A stretch of 64,000 nucleotides of DNA. Origin: Halisarca cf. caerulea. Lineage: Eukaryota; Porifera; Demospongiae; Chondrillida; Halisarcidae. Location of the stretch: positions 218,501 to 282,500 of the forward strand of contig CAUJGJ010000243.1 of NCBI GenBank assembly GCA_963170055.1, given 5' to 3'. Shown piece after piece: positions 45,610 through 58,823 of the stretch; the stretch's first letter is position 1; every line of letters starts with the position of its first letter. The position numbers and the translations under genes are program-made. The notes under the pieces are model-generated. The model saw only the letters and a program-made list of their open reading frames with translations, had not been told where the DNA came from and searched no databases.

Positions 45610-48600
45610 GTATTTTTGACAATAATACATAATTTATCAGTTTTCATACTCAAGTAACAGTTTCATTTTGAATTTGCAGTTGTTTGTACTTGGATTATGT
45701 ATAAAATAACATGTAATTATAGTTACTATTCATTCTAATACTAATTCATAATGTGGGATTTGGTCATGCTTGCGGCTCTAATACTGCTGCTTATATTATT
45801 TCAAGGAATATTGCATGGCCTGCATGGGGCTGGCCAGGAGGATGTTATATACATGGCACTTTCAATTTAACCGCATCATATAATTTCAGAACAGTTCAGT
45901 ATTAGATCCCAAGGTATAGGATTTTTGATTTTAGCATTCGGGCCACAAAATGCAGCAGCCATGATGTCAGCCATTTGCAGCATCCCAGTTCCCAGACCCA
46001 CAGGTACTATATATGGGTATATGAATTATCATAGCATGGTCTGAACCATGGTACATTCAATATATAATTGCCGATCGAGTGGTTTATATAGTTATTAATA
46101 TTACGAGGATATAGATAAGATGACAGGGTATTTTTAGGTCTAGATCTGTTGTTGTGCAGCTAGAGGTCATGCTGTGGTAATCTTATACAAACACTCCAGT
46201 TGAAGCGAGACACCCTTTGAGTCATGACTGCAATATTAATGTCATGTACTCAGATCGTGAATGTAATTATAATTGACATGGACTATGAATTTTGTGACTG
46301 TTACTACCTGATGTTATAGCCTCTATGGTAATTGGCATGTATCTATTATAGCTATTTGGAAAAATTATTATTGCTCCAGAATTATTGCGCATGCCACCGT
46401 GTAGCTGTTGATCTTTACTGGCTCAGTGAAGTAAGTTGCATGCGGCAAACATTTGCATGCCATAATGTTATGGCAAACAGGTTCTGCCTATATGACTTAA
46501 GACAGCCTACCCACAAATATTTATACTAATTTCTGGATGCTCTCTAACCACTGACCACCTCTTGTTGGGATCAGGCAAGAAATTTGGCTGCATGATTTAG
46601 CTAGTCGAGAAGTGGCAGGAGTAGACATAATCTTAGGTTCATTACTAATAAGATTAGGGAGGGAATTTTATGGCCGTTCAGGCAGTGTGGCCAATTCTCA
46701 TAGAAATTTAAAGCTCGGATTAAAGTTTTCACTATATGTGCAGTGGGAACTGTGAAATAAGACCATCCTGGGGACTGCCTTATACTGTCCCTAATTATCG
46801 GGTGGTCTCAGTTACCAAGTTAATTGATGTTTTTTATAATAATTATAAAAACATGCTATATAAATTAAAGTCTGTGGTACACAGATGCTTGTTTGTAGGT
46901 AGTCTTTAGACAGGTTTTGCGTTGGCTTCCAAATATGGAGACAAAGTAATGATTCAACGTCGACGTCACGGGTCCTCATCATCAAAACACGTGCGCAGCC
47001 ACAAAGCGCGATTTTGAACCGTTTGTATTCACGATATCGATAAAGGTATCCCATCTCATTGATATACCAGCTTAGTTTCTTGCAGACGGAACAGTTCGAT
47101 GGACATGTCTGCGATCATGTATTAAGGACGTCCCCGTTCCGTAGAGACGAACAGATAAGTGACGAGTTAAGTTGTCGTGTTTGGTACATTACATGTAGCG
47201 TAGACTGAGTGTGTAACGTTTCCAGCCTGTACTTTGTCATTCATTTCTCACGCGCACAGTATACATGTACAGAGCATACGACTACGCGCGATTGAGCTTA
47301 GCCTAATATTCGTGTAGAATGTCGATCTGGTAGTTTACAGTAACCGTGCCGGGTCATGTTGGTACTGCTCAAGTTAAATAACTTACTGAAGACGCCTTTA
47401 ACGAGTGAGCTATAAGGTTTCCTACGCATTATAGTTTGTAAAATCAACCTTTCATCGCGCGGAAGAAATTTAAGCCACAAACGTGTTCAAGTTAGATACG
47501 TAGCTTACATTTTTAGCGCCTACTGATCGCTTTCTAAGCACAATCTCGACACGTGGTCTTTGGAAATGCAAACATTCCGTTACTGCAGTTCCTGGAGCTG
47601 TCCACTGTCGTGTTTGGACGTACAGGCTCTTTTATTAGCTACTATTGGTCATACCTTGTTGTTGGGTACGTGGCTATTACAGGGTGGTCACCAGAGGAAA
47701 ATGAGAAAGGGCGGCAGTTGTGTACACCAGTAGTAGGCTACTGCACAGCTGCCATATGATGATGGTTTCACTTCAAAAAAATTCCATATTGGTATCTGGT
47801 AAAGGCCAGGGATAACGGTAATCTGCTCTAAAAACCTCCATTCATGCTATGCTCCTGTGCTCAAGGTTCAAACCCATTATGCTTTCAAATTTACCAATTA
47901 TTTCTTCAAAACTTTAAGTAAGCTAAACACATGCAGTACTATTTTAAACCACTTAACATTGGGTATGCCAGTATAAGCACTGATTATTCCGGACCCGCAT
48001 TATGCATGTGAAATTGCAACACCTATTATTCCCTATTGTATGCCAGCATTTCCCCTCATCCCTAGTAATGAGGAAAATTCACTCAATTTGACAAAGTACA
48101 TATAATATGATGTGCACAGTGTCAGTTCACCTAAGTACCTGAACAAAATAGGAATGAGTCTTAGACTAGTACTTGAACAAAATGGTTAAAACCGAAATTT
48201 AAGGAAGGTGGCCTGCCCTGCTTAAAAGGGCTGGCAAGAACACTTTTATTATTATTATTATTATTATTAATATTATTAACAGATTATTATTTTATTGTGT
48301 CCAATTATGTTTCAAGGGTACCTGAAACACAGCCGATTTTGAATCAAAACGAACTGAGGCCAGCTAATTAGTTGTCCTTGCCACAAGAGTTAACTAATTT
48401 GTTGCCTCTATGGAGGAGTTAATGGCTGTAATTCACTCAAATATGACAAATTTCTGGATCATTGACTTGTTATTGGTACACCAAAGAGGACATTTCAGCT
48501 GAAATAAAACCATCCTAACACCCTCATGTTTTTGGCTTTAATTCTTGAGATACATCCCATTTCTGCTTCAAAATCTGAGTACATTTAGCACAATAACAAG

Positions 48601-49593
48601 CTTTGTTTACAAATTCTCCACAAATATTATGAAAACAGTGAAAAGCCAAACACAGTAGAGACCAGATAAAAATAATCGGACACTACAAAAAATAACCTGT
48701 TTATTGTTATTATATTTCCACAAGCTTAAAGGTGGTGGGTCAGTCGCCATTTCCAGCAGCTATGAATATAATTATCAGACCATGAATATAATTATAGCAT
48801 GCTTACTAGTATACTTGATCATCATCGTACCATTTTTGACGCTTTATTCCAGCACAAAGCCCAGTGTTATCGTCAAGATTCGTCTGAACATTCTTCTAAG
48901 TATGGTGAATGATCGTATGTATGGATTTGCGGAAATTTTGTTCTTCCACTGCACAACGACACCTCAACTATGCCCACAATAGTTGATTTTCTGTCAAACT
49001 GAGGAGATTCCCAAATTCCATACATACGATCTAAAATACGAGAGTAAGCTACAAGTTTGTGTTCAAAATTTAATGCACTTGTTTCGTTGCAATTTGACTC
49101 AATAAAGCGTCAAAGTACTGCGAACACAAAGAGCATCGTTCTGCTTCAGTGCATGTCATTGACTTTTATCATTTACTCTTTGGCCTACACAGGTCTTATA
49201 ATTAACTCAATAAGATAAACTAGAGTAGTAGCACTAATATTGTTCAGTACGATCGATATAACAGCTAAATTAAGTTTTTGCGAAAATTGCGTGAGCAGAC
49301 CGACCTGCCACGTCATTCAGCTTCAATGCGAGGCTCCATATCACTTCATGTAAGGGAAACCAGTTACATTGTTCACCAAAAGGGATCTGGACAATCTATT
49401 AGACTAATAGTATGTGTTTAGTGTAAACTGTGATTTCCAAGTCAATATAGTACATTGAATGGAACATTTTAGGATAATGCTGCATCACGTGCCACCTGGC
49501 TGCTAGTGGTACCGCTGGTCTGTGTCTTGTGATTATCATGTTCTGTGCATTTGCAAAGTCTGAATTGTATTGTTTGTCACAAACATACATATT
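45610..49593. other. Intergenic stretch, no gene recognised
   Basis: About 4 kb of AT-rich DNA. Open frames of 60-90 codons lack recognisable motifs. A TTA trinucleotide repeat lies near 48247-48277. A 24-nt segment at 45890-45913 between AG and GT keeps phase 1 but has no homologue. Confidence 0.5.
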
Positions 49594-50286
49594 AGTCTTT
49601 TTTGATTGGTTTAACGGATGTTTCATTTCATTTGATGGATGTTGCAATTCATTAAACGGATGTTTCATTCCAATTAACAGATATTTTATTGCAATTAACG
49701 AAAGCGTTATTGTACAAGTTTGGAGTAAATTTGAAGCAAGATCTAAAGGTTAAAAACAAACTTCTCCCAGCGCGTTTCATTTTTGAATGCTTTCCTTCTT
49801 CGTCCTTGGACAAGGAACACCTCTTTAGACAGTAGACTGTGGCTAATATGCTTCCACAAGGCGCCAAGAAAGACAGGTAAATGTTTCATCCACCATTCAC
49901 AATCTTCTTGCACCACACTACTGAATCTTTGGCATACACCTTCATATAACCCCTATGCTTTTAAACGAAGGGCTGGAAAGTTTGTAAACTTTTTTAAAAT
50001 TATTTCCGATTTCTCCCATTGAAGAGGTACCTCTCGAATAGTTTCTCCATGAACACTCAAGTCTTCGTAAACCTCCTAAAGAAAGTGTTAGTATATGAAA
50101 ACTTAAGTTTAAGACCTTCAAAAACAAAACGTCTTGTCGTAAAGTTGGGTATTTGGGTAGAAAATTGCTTCAAACTTGAGCTATAGCGCGTTTCTGTTAA
50201 TTGCAATGGAACTTTGGAATCAGTTAAATAAATTGAAACGTCCGTCAAATGAAATGAAAAATACGTTAAACCAATAGAAAAGGACT
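49594..50286. mobile_element. Foldback/MITE with long terminal inverted repeats (~690 bp)
   Basis: The left end (attggtttaacggatgtttc, 49605 on) and right end (50220-50286, containing gttaaaccaatagaaaagga) are inverted over tens of bases. They include several acggatgtttcatt-like subrepeats on both sides. An inverted half-copy lies at about 56440-56628. Confidence 0.75.
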
Positions 50287-50378
50287 GCATTATTAAAATA
50301 ATTACTTATTGACAAATTGACAGATGTAGTTGTCATTAATATTTTATATTATACCCATTGTTTCATTACATTGTGCAG

Positions 50379-50616
50379 CTTTCACAATTGTTACAGTTTA
50401 CGATCAAAAATAGTAACAGAGCTACATACCTACAAGAACGAAGATATGATCAATAGTAGAAGATCATTGAGAGATGTGTGCCTGATAAAGGATTTGCACC
50501 CGGGCAAGGCAGAATGGACTATACATTGCCAAGTAACTTGCAAACGCCCAATCCGAACCTTTGGCAGCCAATATGGTGAAGGAGAAATCATGTCTGTGGA
50601 TTTGGCAGATGCTTCG
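50379..50616 (+). CDS. RPA70-like exon, start of DNA-binding domain A
   Basis: It ends at TCG|gtgagc, phase 0. The encoded SLRDVCLIKDLHPGKAEWTI followed by HCQVTCKRPIRTF and GEGEIMSVDLADAS matches the first strands of the RPA70 DBD-A OB fold (I..L.PY...WTIK.RV..K..IRTW....GEG..FS.DL.D). The true 5' boundary is uncertain; AG sites at 50378 and 50396 are both possible. RPA70 binds single-stranded DNA in replication and repair. Confidence 0.65.
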
Positions 50617-52388
50617 GTGAGCTGCTAGTATAGTTGGTCAGTGATTTGTACATGATTCTGAATGGCTTTTGTTTTTCTCGCATGATCTGGCAAACTTTAA
50701 GACTAGCAACTGTTCCAAAGGTTTTCCTTTCGGCAATAAGACTATGATGTGCTTTTAACTGAAAATCAGTACTTAAAAAGATGAAGTATTAATGAAGCAT
50801 GTACGGACATACTAATAATATTTGAAATTCAATTTTCTAAAATCTAAGAGCAGATTATTTTATTTTGGTGTGATCAGCAGCAAAATTGCATATGGGCTGA
50901 GAACGGAATTGCCCTGTAACATAGGTGTAGGAAGTACGGGGAGGGGGGGGGGGGTAGCAGGAGGGCCTGGGGCACCTCACTGTTAGTGAAAAGGGTTCTA
51001 ATAGTATTTATCGATCTGTTTACATATTGTTGTTGCATACTCTATATCTAGAACCTTCTGTCCCCCTTACTGCACGGTGTGAGTGTTCCTATGCCTCTTA
51101 TTTCTATCAAGCGTGGTTTGTCTGCAACGTACTGCTATCCCATACATACAGTGAAAGTACAAAATTAACATTATGTCTTGAAATTATACATTGTGAATGT
51201 CATTGAGTCTAGCTGTTAAGTTAAAGGTTCCAACTCAGATCTAGCTAGTGTGCTTGCCTTTTATATTTAGCAGTGTTCAGTTAAACTGGGATGTACACCT
51301 CCAGGTTCCTCCAAACTAGAGCCTGAGCCAAGTGTTCGTCCAAAGGTGAGAATATATGATGAACTTCTGAATTTCATACCTTCCGACGAACGAACGATGG
51401 CTATATTTCACGATTTGTTGTTCATTCAGCATGTTGACCTCAATTTTGAATTTTGATGGTTGAAAGCAATCTGATTGGTCGATATTGCACCAATAGACTA
51501 AGTAATCTAGAAAATGGCTGACGCGGTAACACTTGTCACCATCACTTCTTGCTTGTCGCACAATCAAGACAAGGCCTCAAACTTTAATGAGAAGAGAACA
51601 AGGAGTACATACTGTGTGAGGTCGTAAGAAGGGCATGTATAATCCGGATTCCAGCTCAATCTGGAGCGGCATCCAAAGAATGGACCCAATACCAAGCTAC
51701 TAAAGGAAGGCTGAAAATGCATTACTTGTTCAGCACTAGGAGCAAAGGAAAAAGAGGCTTTTTTCAAATTTGCAACTATTGTGTGCACACTTTTTGTACG
51801 GTCACTTCATTTGTAAAATCGTCCAATTCCAACGTCTCATGTGGCTCCTTGTGCAAATCCACGAATTGTTCCTTTTGCTTGTTCATGGGAATTTTGGTGA
51901 TCGTGTGGCCCAGGCTTAAGTCAGATCTGTGTTTGAAACACAGATTATGCATGGAATTGCAGAATACAGGATAACCTCATGATTGTTTTGCTGCTTTCTG
52001 ATCAGATGATTGTATTCTCACGCTTAGAGTTTTGATCAATTCATCATCTAGAAGCTATATTATGTGCATGCACTTTTAAGTTTCCACAAGCTGAAACTAT
52101 CACTAGCTGTTTTCTCAGGTTGGGGGTCATGTCGGGCTCTTGTGTAATGACCAAAATGGCTGTCAAAGGAATAGTATTTGTTGTGACACACAGTATATAA
52201 TATATAGCACAGCTGTGAACTCAATGACATATACAATGTCTTAATTTATACAAGTTCAGGGAGGAAAGGTAGAGAGAAAATAATTATATTCAAAGAAAAG
52301 TGATAGTTATTAAGCATTTATGTTTACATGCATGCTCTTAACTTTAGGTTTGTACGTAGGTGACTAAACTTTTCTTTGCTTTTCAAAG
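50617..52388 (+). other. RPA-like gene intron
   Basis: About 1.8 kb with a G-run repeat fragment (about 50930-50960) and no recognised exon. A fragment at 52131-52170 (cgggctcttgtgtaatg) matches the interior of the 34814-35018 MITE. Confidence 0.5.
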
Positions 52389-52568
52389 GGAGAAATCCGA
52401 GGTGTGGCATTCAATGAAGTTGCTCACAGAATTGATCCTTTACTGAAAATGAACAAGGTCTACATCATATCAGATTTTTCTGGATCCCTACTGCCAGCAA
52501 GAACTGACTGTACTACGCTGGATCACAAATATGAAATACACTTTGGGGAGATTACATACATAGCAAAA
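52389..52568 (+). CDS. RPA70-like exon, rest of DBD-A
   Basis: Acceptor ttgcttttcaaag, phase 0 in and out, 60 codons, donor gtgcgt. It encodes GEIRGVAFNEVAHRIDPLLK followed by MNKVYIISDFSG and DHKYEIHF. This follows RPA70 closely (GEIRATAFNE......PLIEVNKVYYFS......YEMTF). It joins in frame to the 50616 donor, which strongly supports both exons. Confidence 0.78.
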
Positions 52569-55202
52569 GTGCGTATATGTTCATGTATTATGTGTTCACC
52601 ATGCATACATTACACTGTGAATATATATACGTATGTAATCACAAGATCTAGAGGACCACATTATAACCACCTACCCTCCAGGGAATAAATGTGAAAATAG
52701 CCATCTTGACATAGCTCTCTAATTGAATAATTGATTTTTTTTACTTAGTTGGCCAGATTTTGCTCATTTTTCATACCGGAGTAAAGATTTATGCATTCTG
52801 CATGTACGCAGGTGAGTTATGTGCACATAGAGGAAATTTCAAAATGCCCACTGTATATGTTGGTCCGAAATACACCCCCTTTTTCTTCATGGGCAATGGA
52901 TAATGTGGAGAAACAAAGATAAAAAAATGTTGTTTGAACATTTAATCCCGTATTTCTTTACTTCATTTACTTCTAACTAACGTATTGAAGGAGAAAATTG
53001 GAACTGATTTGATGTATATGATTTTAACTTCATCCCAAAACGCAGAGTACTTAAAGATTGTGCGGAGACAAGTTATCTACGGCGTAGAGTTCTTTGGCAA
53101 GGTAGCCAACTTTTCACCAAAGGGCCTCAAGAAATTCCACTTCGTTCCTGAGCTGTGCAGGCTTTTCTGTTCTTTTCAGAGAAATATTTTATGAACACGT
53201 GCACATAAAACGAAAGGAACAAGCTTTTATGAGGCCCTACGATGAAAAGTTAGTCTTACCCTTTGTTAACAAACTTGTAAATTCTCAAAGCTCCAGTGGG
53301 TGGTTTTAATCTCCGCGTTTTGAGAAGAAATCTAGCTGGTAGTCCAAAACACTCTTCTTCTAGCCACAGTCACACGGGCGTCAGGTGACTGTTACTCATA
53401 AACGTATAGTTATGAAAGTATACGGATTTTTGTACGCAAAGCCCGGTTTGCTGGAATTCGAAGCGAAATTGGATGAAAAGGAACAAAACGTGTACAAAAT
53501 TTCGAAAAAATGAAGAACTGGAGACATTTGAGACATACGTGTGCACAAATTCTACGTGGCTTGCTAAATGATCGAAATGCATTGTGAATAGTTACGCAAA
53601 CTGCACCTGATCACAGCTGCTCGATAATGAGATGCAAATTGATTACAATGTGTGAAGCCACAGAAACGCCCCTTAGCTGCTCGATCTGCACATAACCTAC
53701 CTGCGTATTGATGCTGAACCAATGGTAACTTTGATTTTATTCACAGGGTACTGTATTTATAGTGAATCATGCGTGGCTTGATTGGATTATGCTTGTTTCT
53801 TGCTTGCCCTAATGTCGTCGACTAGGGCTGTTGACCATCTTACAGATGATGTTTGGTATTCTATCAATCAACAGGACAGAAAGAGATGGCAACTTTGGTA
53901 GTGTGGAAGCTACATATCCATGAAACATCACAAAAATGTCAGTTTTATTGAGGCAGAAGAAATAGTATCTTGGGAAAACCTCTGCACAAGCCATGGTCGT
54001 GTGCATGTAGGACATATCCGTGCTAATTAGGAGATTTGAAAATTTCCACCTTTTCCACAGCTTCTGTTCTCAACTTGTAGAATCTTCAGAGAATAGCTAT
54101 GTATCATAGTAAGGCTATTCTAATGTCAGCCCCCAACTAAAATTCGATCTGAAGAGCATTTACTTACTAGGTCACATGCATGCATGCATGTGACAGCGCA
54201 ACTGTGATGACAGAAAGCTTCACTATAGAAAAATTATACACAGATTTAATTGACAGATGTCCAAATTTCAGCCTTTACTTACTGTATAGCGGTTTTGTGA
54301 ATGGCTCCATTTCGTGAATCCCTAAACTTCAGCCATTTTTTACATGGGTGATAATGGCAAAGTACCCTGGTGTGTATTGTAATTGCTCAAGGCAAAAAAG
54401 TTTGTACCCTTCAGACTTCCTTCAAAGATCCAAAGTTGTACTTTTGCTTAGTGACGGGTAGTCAAGCCTCAGGATTGCATACTCTGCATGCCTGACATCT
54501 GAAAAGGCGATGTATACCACAAGCTTTTCGAGAAACAACGGACAAAATCTCCTTGCCAACTGAATTACACTAAATTGATGGTAGCAAAAAAATAACAGTG
54601 TAGTCAACTGGCGTGTATGTATATGTATAGCCCGATGTAGTCAAGAATGTCTGCCTAAAGTCCTTTTAAATTTATAAGATTTCACGAATCAAGACTGCTG
54701 GGGTATTGGAGTATTCATGAAATTTGCAAAAATATTACTTTGTGCGAAAACTTCCTGTTATATACGCTATATCAGATTCTTTGAAAAGTATCATTTTATC
54801 AGTGCAAACTGGAGAGTGCTCTGCTAACAAATCTGGCCTTTTCCCATGTGCATGGTTATGAGTACCTCGAGCGTGGATGGTTGCTAACTACTGTACACAG
54901 TGTTAGGGCCACAGACATGTGTATACGTATGTATTGGGCTGGGTGGGGAGAAGGAAATGTACGTGAGGTTAGATGGGTAAGCTTCTCTTCATAATCTTTA
55001 AAGTTGTTATAATTACTCCTTTGGAATTGGCTGTTTCAAATTGGTGAAAAACATGCAGCAACCATGCTTGTAGCAGCTGCTGTTCTGAAACCCTCCTATT
55101 TTAAACAAAATTAATGATTCCATGTACCACTTCAAATTCGCTTAACATATTCCATTAATCCTGAACAATAATAAATTAATGCTTTTATCGTTTAACCTTT
55201 AG
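52569..55202 (+). other. RPA-like gene intron or broken segment
   Basis: No exon found that converts the phase-0 donor at 52568 to the phase-1 acceptor at 55202. A diverged copy of the 29277 MITE end lies near 54003-54090 (ggacatatccgtgctaatta, cagcttctgttctcaacttg). The rest is unassigned. Confidence 0.45.
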
Positions 55203-55292
55203 AAATGACATGGAGTGATACTCTGCCAGCAATGAAGTATAATTTTGTGAGGCTGGCTGATGTTCCACTAGTCAAGGAAGGAAAACTTATTG
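55203..55292 (+). CDS. RPA70-like exon, linker into DBD-B
   Basis: Acceptor aacctttag, 90 nt, phase 1-1, donor gtaaga. It encodes EMTWSDTLPAMKYNFVRLAD then VPLVKEGKLI. This resembles the RPA70 segment between DBD-A and DBD-B (HLP.VQFDF..IDDL....K.SLVD). Only phase 1 is open. Confidence 0.55.
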
Positions 55293-55661
55293 GTAAGATT
55301 TTTCTATGATTGTGTCACTGTGTACAATGAAGACTATTAATTATGCATCATTTATCATATTTGTTGATTTCAACCTCACAAATTGCGCATCATATCAGTG
55401 CATTGTGTACTGAACCTGACAGGAATAACTATAGGTTGAGTCCCTTGTTGTTGTGTTCTCTGTTCTGTATTTTCATCCTTCACTTGTGGTATATGATTGT
55501 CCCATGAATTGGATTAAAATTCTCAACCGTGCAATATATCAATAATGAATCCTTTTAACATGGAAGAGATGTTATTCAAATGTTGTCCTTATCTAGAATG
55601 GCATTTGTCATATAGAAGTTCCCATACATATTGTATATGTGTGATTGTAATTGAATTTCAG

Positions 55662-55733
55662 GGTATTACGATGGTAAATCATTGTATAATGATCAAATGT
55701 CGATTACGACACCATATTGTAATTCTGAAATCA
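55662..55733 (+). CDS. Possible RPA70-like DBD-B exon (72 nt)
   Basis: Acceptor ttgaatttcag, phase 1-1, donor gtacgt. It encodes GYYDGKSLYNDQMSITTPYC then NSEI, weakly similar to the start of DBD-B (IIGI.KSYED..KITVRSNNREV). No further RPA exon was found before ROCO-E. Its phase-1 donor could join the ROCO-E acceptor at 56684. Confidence 0.4.
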
Positions 55734-55971
55734 GTACGTAAATTATGTTAATACCAAGCATATCTATAACTAGTTTCACCTCATTCATTCGCTGTCCAAG
55801 GTTTTCTGTATAACTGACAAAGCAGATAGGCTTGAAGAAGGGTAATCCTCAAATCTCTGCACAGGACTATAATTGGGGGATTTGAAGACTAGCCTACTGT
55901 CAGCTTATTAGTGAATCTCTTGTACGTTAACTGGTACTGTGGAACCTGTGGATTGGGACCGCGCTATTGAG

Positions 55972-56164
55972 TACAGTGAGACCTCACTTATCTGCACCTC
56001 AGATATCCAGTTCCCTCACCTTCCTCAGTAGTTTTTGCCCAGGAACAAATCTGCAACTATCCTACTGTACACTATACTACTGCTCCCTCATTTATTCGGT
56101 TCCCTCACTTTATCTGCAATTTCATCCAGAACGGATGTGTCTAGATAAGTGAGGTCTGACTGTA
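55972..56164. mobile_element. Miniature element, TACAGT-AGACCTC termini
   Basis: Left end tacagtgagacctcacttat and right end ataagtgaggtctgactgta are inverted with one mismatch in 20. Length 193 bp, non-coding. A related but separate end (tactgtggaacctgtg) lies at 55935. Confidence 0.8.
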
Positions 56165-56394
56165 TACACCTTATACTATCCCTAATTCTTGCACTTAACC
56201 TATTTTGAAGGTCCGAATCTGTCGTCGTTTTTTCGGCTTTTCGAAGCTGTGACAACAACGTTAAGTGAACTGTTGTAGCGTTCAATAGTTGAATTAAAGT
56301 TTTATAGGTTTGTTGTACTCTTTAAGCGTACTAAGCGTAAGAAAAGTGGGGGGTGATTTTAGCCGACTTTAGGGCGGCCATTTTGTTGAAAACT

Positions 56395-56628
56395 CACATG
56401 TGGGACATGTCACATCTGCGTAAAGAGGCGTCCTTTGTTCAAGGACGAAGACGGAAAGCATTTGAAAACAAAGTGCGCTGAGAAAAGTTTGTTTTTAGCC
56501 TTTAGATTTTGCTTCAAATTTACTCCAAACTTGTGCAATAGTGCTTCCGTTAATTGCAATGAAATATCTGTTAATTGGAATGAAACGCTCGTTAAATGAA
56601 TTGCAACATCCGTTAAGCTACTTTTGAT
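56395..56628 (-). mobile_element. MITE fragments upstream of ROCO-E
   Basis: A short copy of the 29277-type end (catgtgggacatgtcac, near 56397) is followed by an inverted half-copy of the 49594-50286 element (for example gtttgtttttagcctttaga, gttaattgcaatgaaatatc). It ends about 55 nt before the ROCO-E acceptor. Confidence 0.6.
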
Positions 56629-56684
56629 TTATGTATATAAATGTTATTATTGTCTTTTAAAAAGAAGTATTCTCTTTCCTCAAG

Positions 56685-58823
56685 ATGCAGTTAAGAACGG
56701 GGCAGTTGAAATACAAGTGGGTAAGTGTGTGCTCCTGGGACCTCCTGAAGCTGGAAAGACACAACTGAAGGGAGCCCTACTTGAAGAGTTTGCTGAGGTT
56801 CAGGAAAGCACTCCTGCCTCAACACAAGCGACCCCAGTTATTCATCTCCTTGTGGCAGGCAGTACAAAGTGGGAGCATTTCAACCTCAGGCATTTGCGCA
56901 CCTTCTCTACTAGAAAGAATCTACATAAAAAATCCCTTGGAAATAGTAAAACTACCACTACTCATCCTAGGGAAGACACAGGCATGCAATTCCGCCGCAA
57001 AAAATCTGATCGATCTCGAGAACCAGCTGCTGTGAGAATCCCCGGATCTAATGTTCTCAATTCACCGCAGAGTCATCCCAAAAGTGCAAAGATGAAAGCT
57101 AAAAGTAAAAGTAACTGGGAAATTTTTCAAAGTTTACATGAGGTAGTCATGCATGAACTACTGAAAGAAAGCCGTACAAGTATTACAAATAATTTGGAGG
57201 CGGTAAGGCTCATCTATGTAGTGGATAGTGGTGGTCAGCCATCTTTTATTGACTTCCACTCTGTAACTGCCACTTTCCCTGCATCCTACTTGCTTGTCTA
57301 CAATATGGAGCAAGGGCTAGACTGGAAGCCGCCATATACCCTTCGCAAGATATTCGATACCAAAGTGTTACCAAATAATACACAGTCAAATGCTGACATG
57401 ATCTACCGCTCACTGCTCACTGTGCATCATCTTAAAAGCAAGTTTTCTGATCGCAATACGCAAATTAAATCTCTTCTTGAAAAGAATTTTTGTCCATGTG
57501 CAGAACCACCTGTATTTATTGTGGGAACACATAAAGACCAAGTACTGAAGGTCTCTGAAAGCTCTCAAATGGAGGACGATGAAGAGAGGTTAAAACATCT
57601 CTATGAAAATATTCCTTTAATGCATCAAGTAATGCACACACAGTTTGTAGATAGCTTGTCTGAAGGCTGCGAAGGTATAAAAGAACTTCGAGAGACAATG
57701 TCGGACAAAGGCAGCTTGTGTTCCTTTCACCTACCACTCTCTTGGTTCCACTTGCATCTCATGGCTATGTCGTTGGAATCAGAAGAAATTCCTAATCGAA
57801 ATTTGCAAGTTCAGTCCTATGGGGATCTATGCGAGATGTGCATAAGAAGTGGCCTTGTGAAATCGGAGGAAGAGTTTAAAGCGATGATCATAGTGTTACA
57901 CAGCCTGGGAGTATTCTCCTGTCCGGATTTTGAACTTCGTGGAGGAACAGATGATAGTATCGGCAAAGAAACTATAATTTTTCTTAGCCCAAGTCTACTA
58001 TACGGATATGTGAGTGTTCTTTTGGAGATTCCATTTCGTAATCTTGACAGGACCAGGCACAAGCCCTCACTCCTGCGTCTCCAAGGAGCAGGAGAATTGA
58101 CCGCAGCCACCCTGGCTGAATTGGAAATCCCAAGGAACTTGGGATCATGTAAGGATTTTCATAATAGCCTCTTAAAGTGGCTCGTTAATTGGGGTTTAGC
58201 CGCTAAAATGGATGGTGAAAAGAGGTACTTCATTCCATCTGTTTTACCTCCAAAGTCAGACTTGAAGCAGCCAGGGCATGGGGCAAAGTGTGTTGATCCG
58301 TTTCCACTCTACATCTGTTTTGTGGAACAATGCTCCAATAACTTTACATTCCATTACTTGCCAGATGGTATCTTTCCTCATTTCATTGTGAACTTGGTGA
58401 AAGCTGGATATATCCTACCTCAAAACAATCCTGATTCTGCTAGCACTGATAGCAGCAGTCCTCGCTGCCGGAATGCAATACTTCTTATCCGACAAAAAAG
58501 ACAATTCAATTGCAACATTACGTTTAATGTGCAACTTACTGACGTAACTGACCGACTGTCAGTAAATATGTATCCTGCCGATGACTCTGCCCCTTCAGCT
58601 ACTATGCTGAAGGAAGCTGGAAGAGTGCTCTGTGAATTGAAACTAATAATGCAAGAAACGAACCAAAATTCCAATTGTGCTAGCAGCGATGAGCTTAGAT
58701 TATGTTCACGCTGTCCGTGTACTGAAACTGAGGGAGTTCTTACGAATTTTCATCTGTCACAGCTTGACAGAGAGGGAAGCTGCGATATAATGTCTTGTCT
58801 TCATTCCAAACGGTTGGAGATGG
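56685..58823 (+). CDS. ROCO-E main Roc-COR-like exon
   Basis: The acceptor tctctttcctcaag sets phase 1 (G|AT = Asp), the same as the homologous P-loop exon of ROCO-A. It encodes VLLGPPEAGKTQLKGALLEE (GPPEAGKT 56738-56761) and a Lys/Ser-rich insert of about 155 residues. Then come G3 YVVDSGGQPSF (57224-57238), FPASYLLVYNMEQG, G4 FIVGTHKDQ (THKD 57527-57538), and a COR-like region (MIIVLHSLGVFSC, LLKWLVNWGLAAKM, YFIPSVLPP). A Cys-rich end (LRLCSRCPCTE) follows. All GTPase motifs are intact. The frame could read on to 58909, but a donor at ATGG|gtgctt (phase 1) and an acceptor at 58962 remove 139 nt and restore a Ser-rich frame. An upstream ATG at 56624 lies in the pyrimidine-rich intron end. 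Confidence 0.82.

Noticed and set aside
45890..45913. 24-nt AG...GT segment, phase 1-1 (EQFSIRSQ)
   Set aside because: No homologue among the other mini-exons and no duplicated flank; chance AG/GT spacing is common.
47553..47759. 68-codon frame with near-hydrophobic segments
   Set aside because: No conserved motif, no convincing splice context and no homologue in the window.
52985..53194. 69-codon frame between the RPA-like exons
   Set aside because: No similarity to the expected RPA70 segment and no splice phase that fixes the 52568/55203 mismatch.
56624..56684. N-terminal extension of ROCO-E from ATG 56624
   Set aside because: The stretch ends in a pyrimidine-rich tract and AG, and ROCO-A has a phase-1 acceptor at the equivalent place, so it is read as intron.
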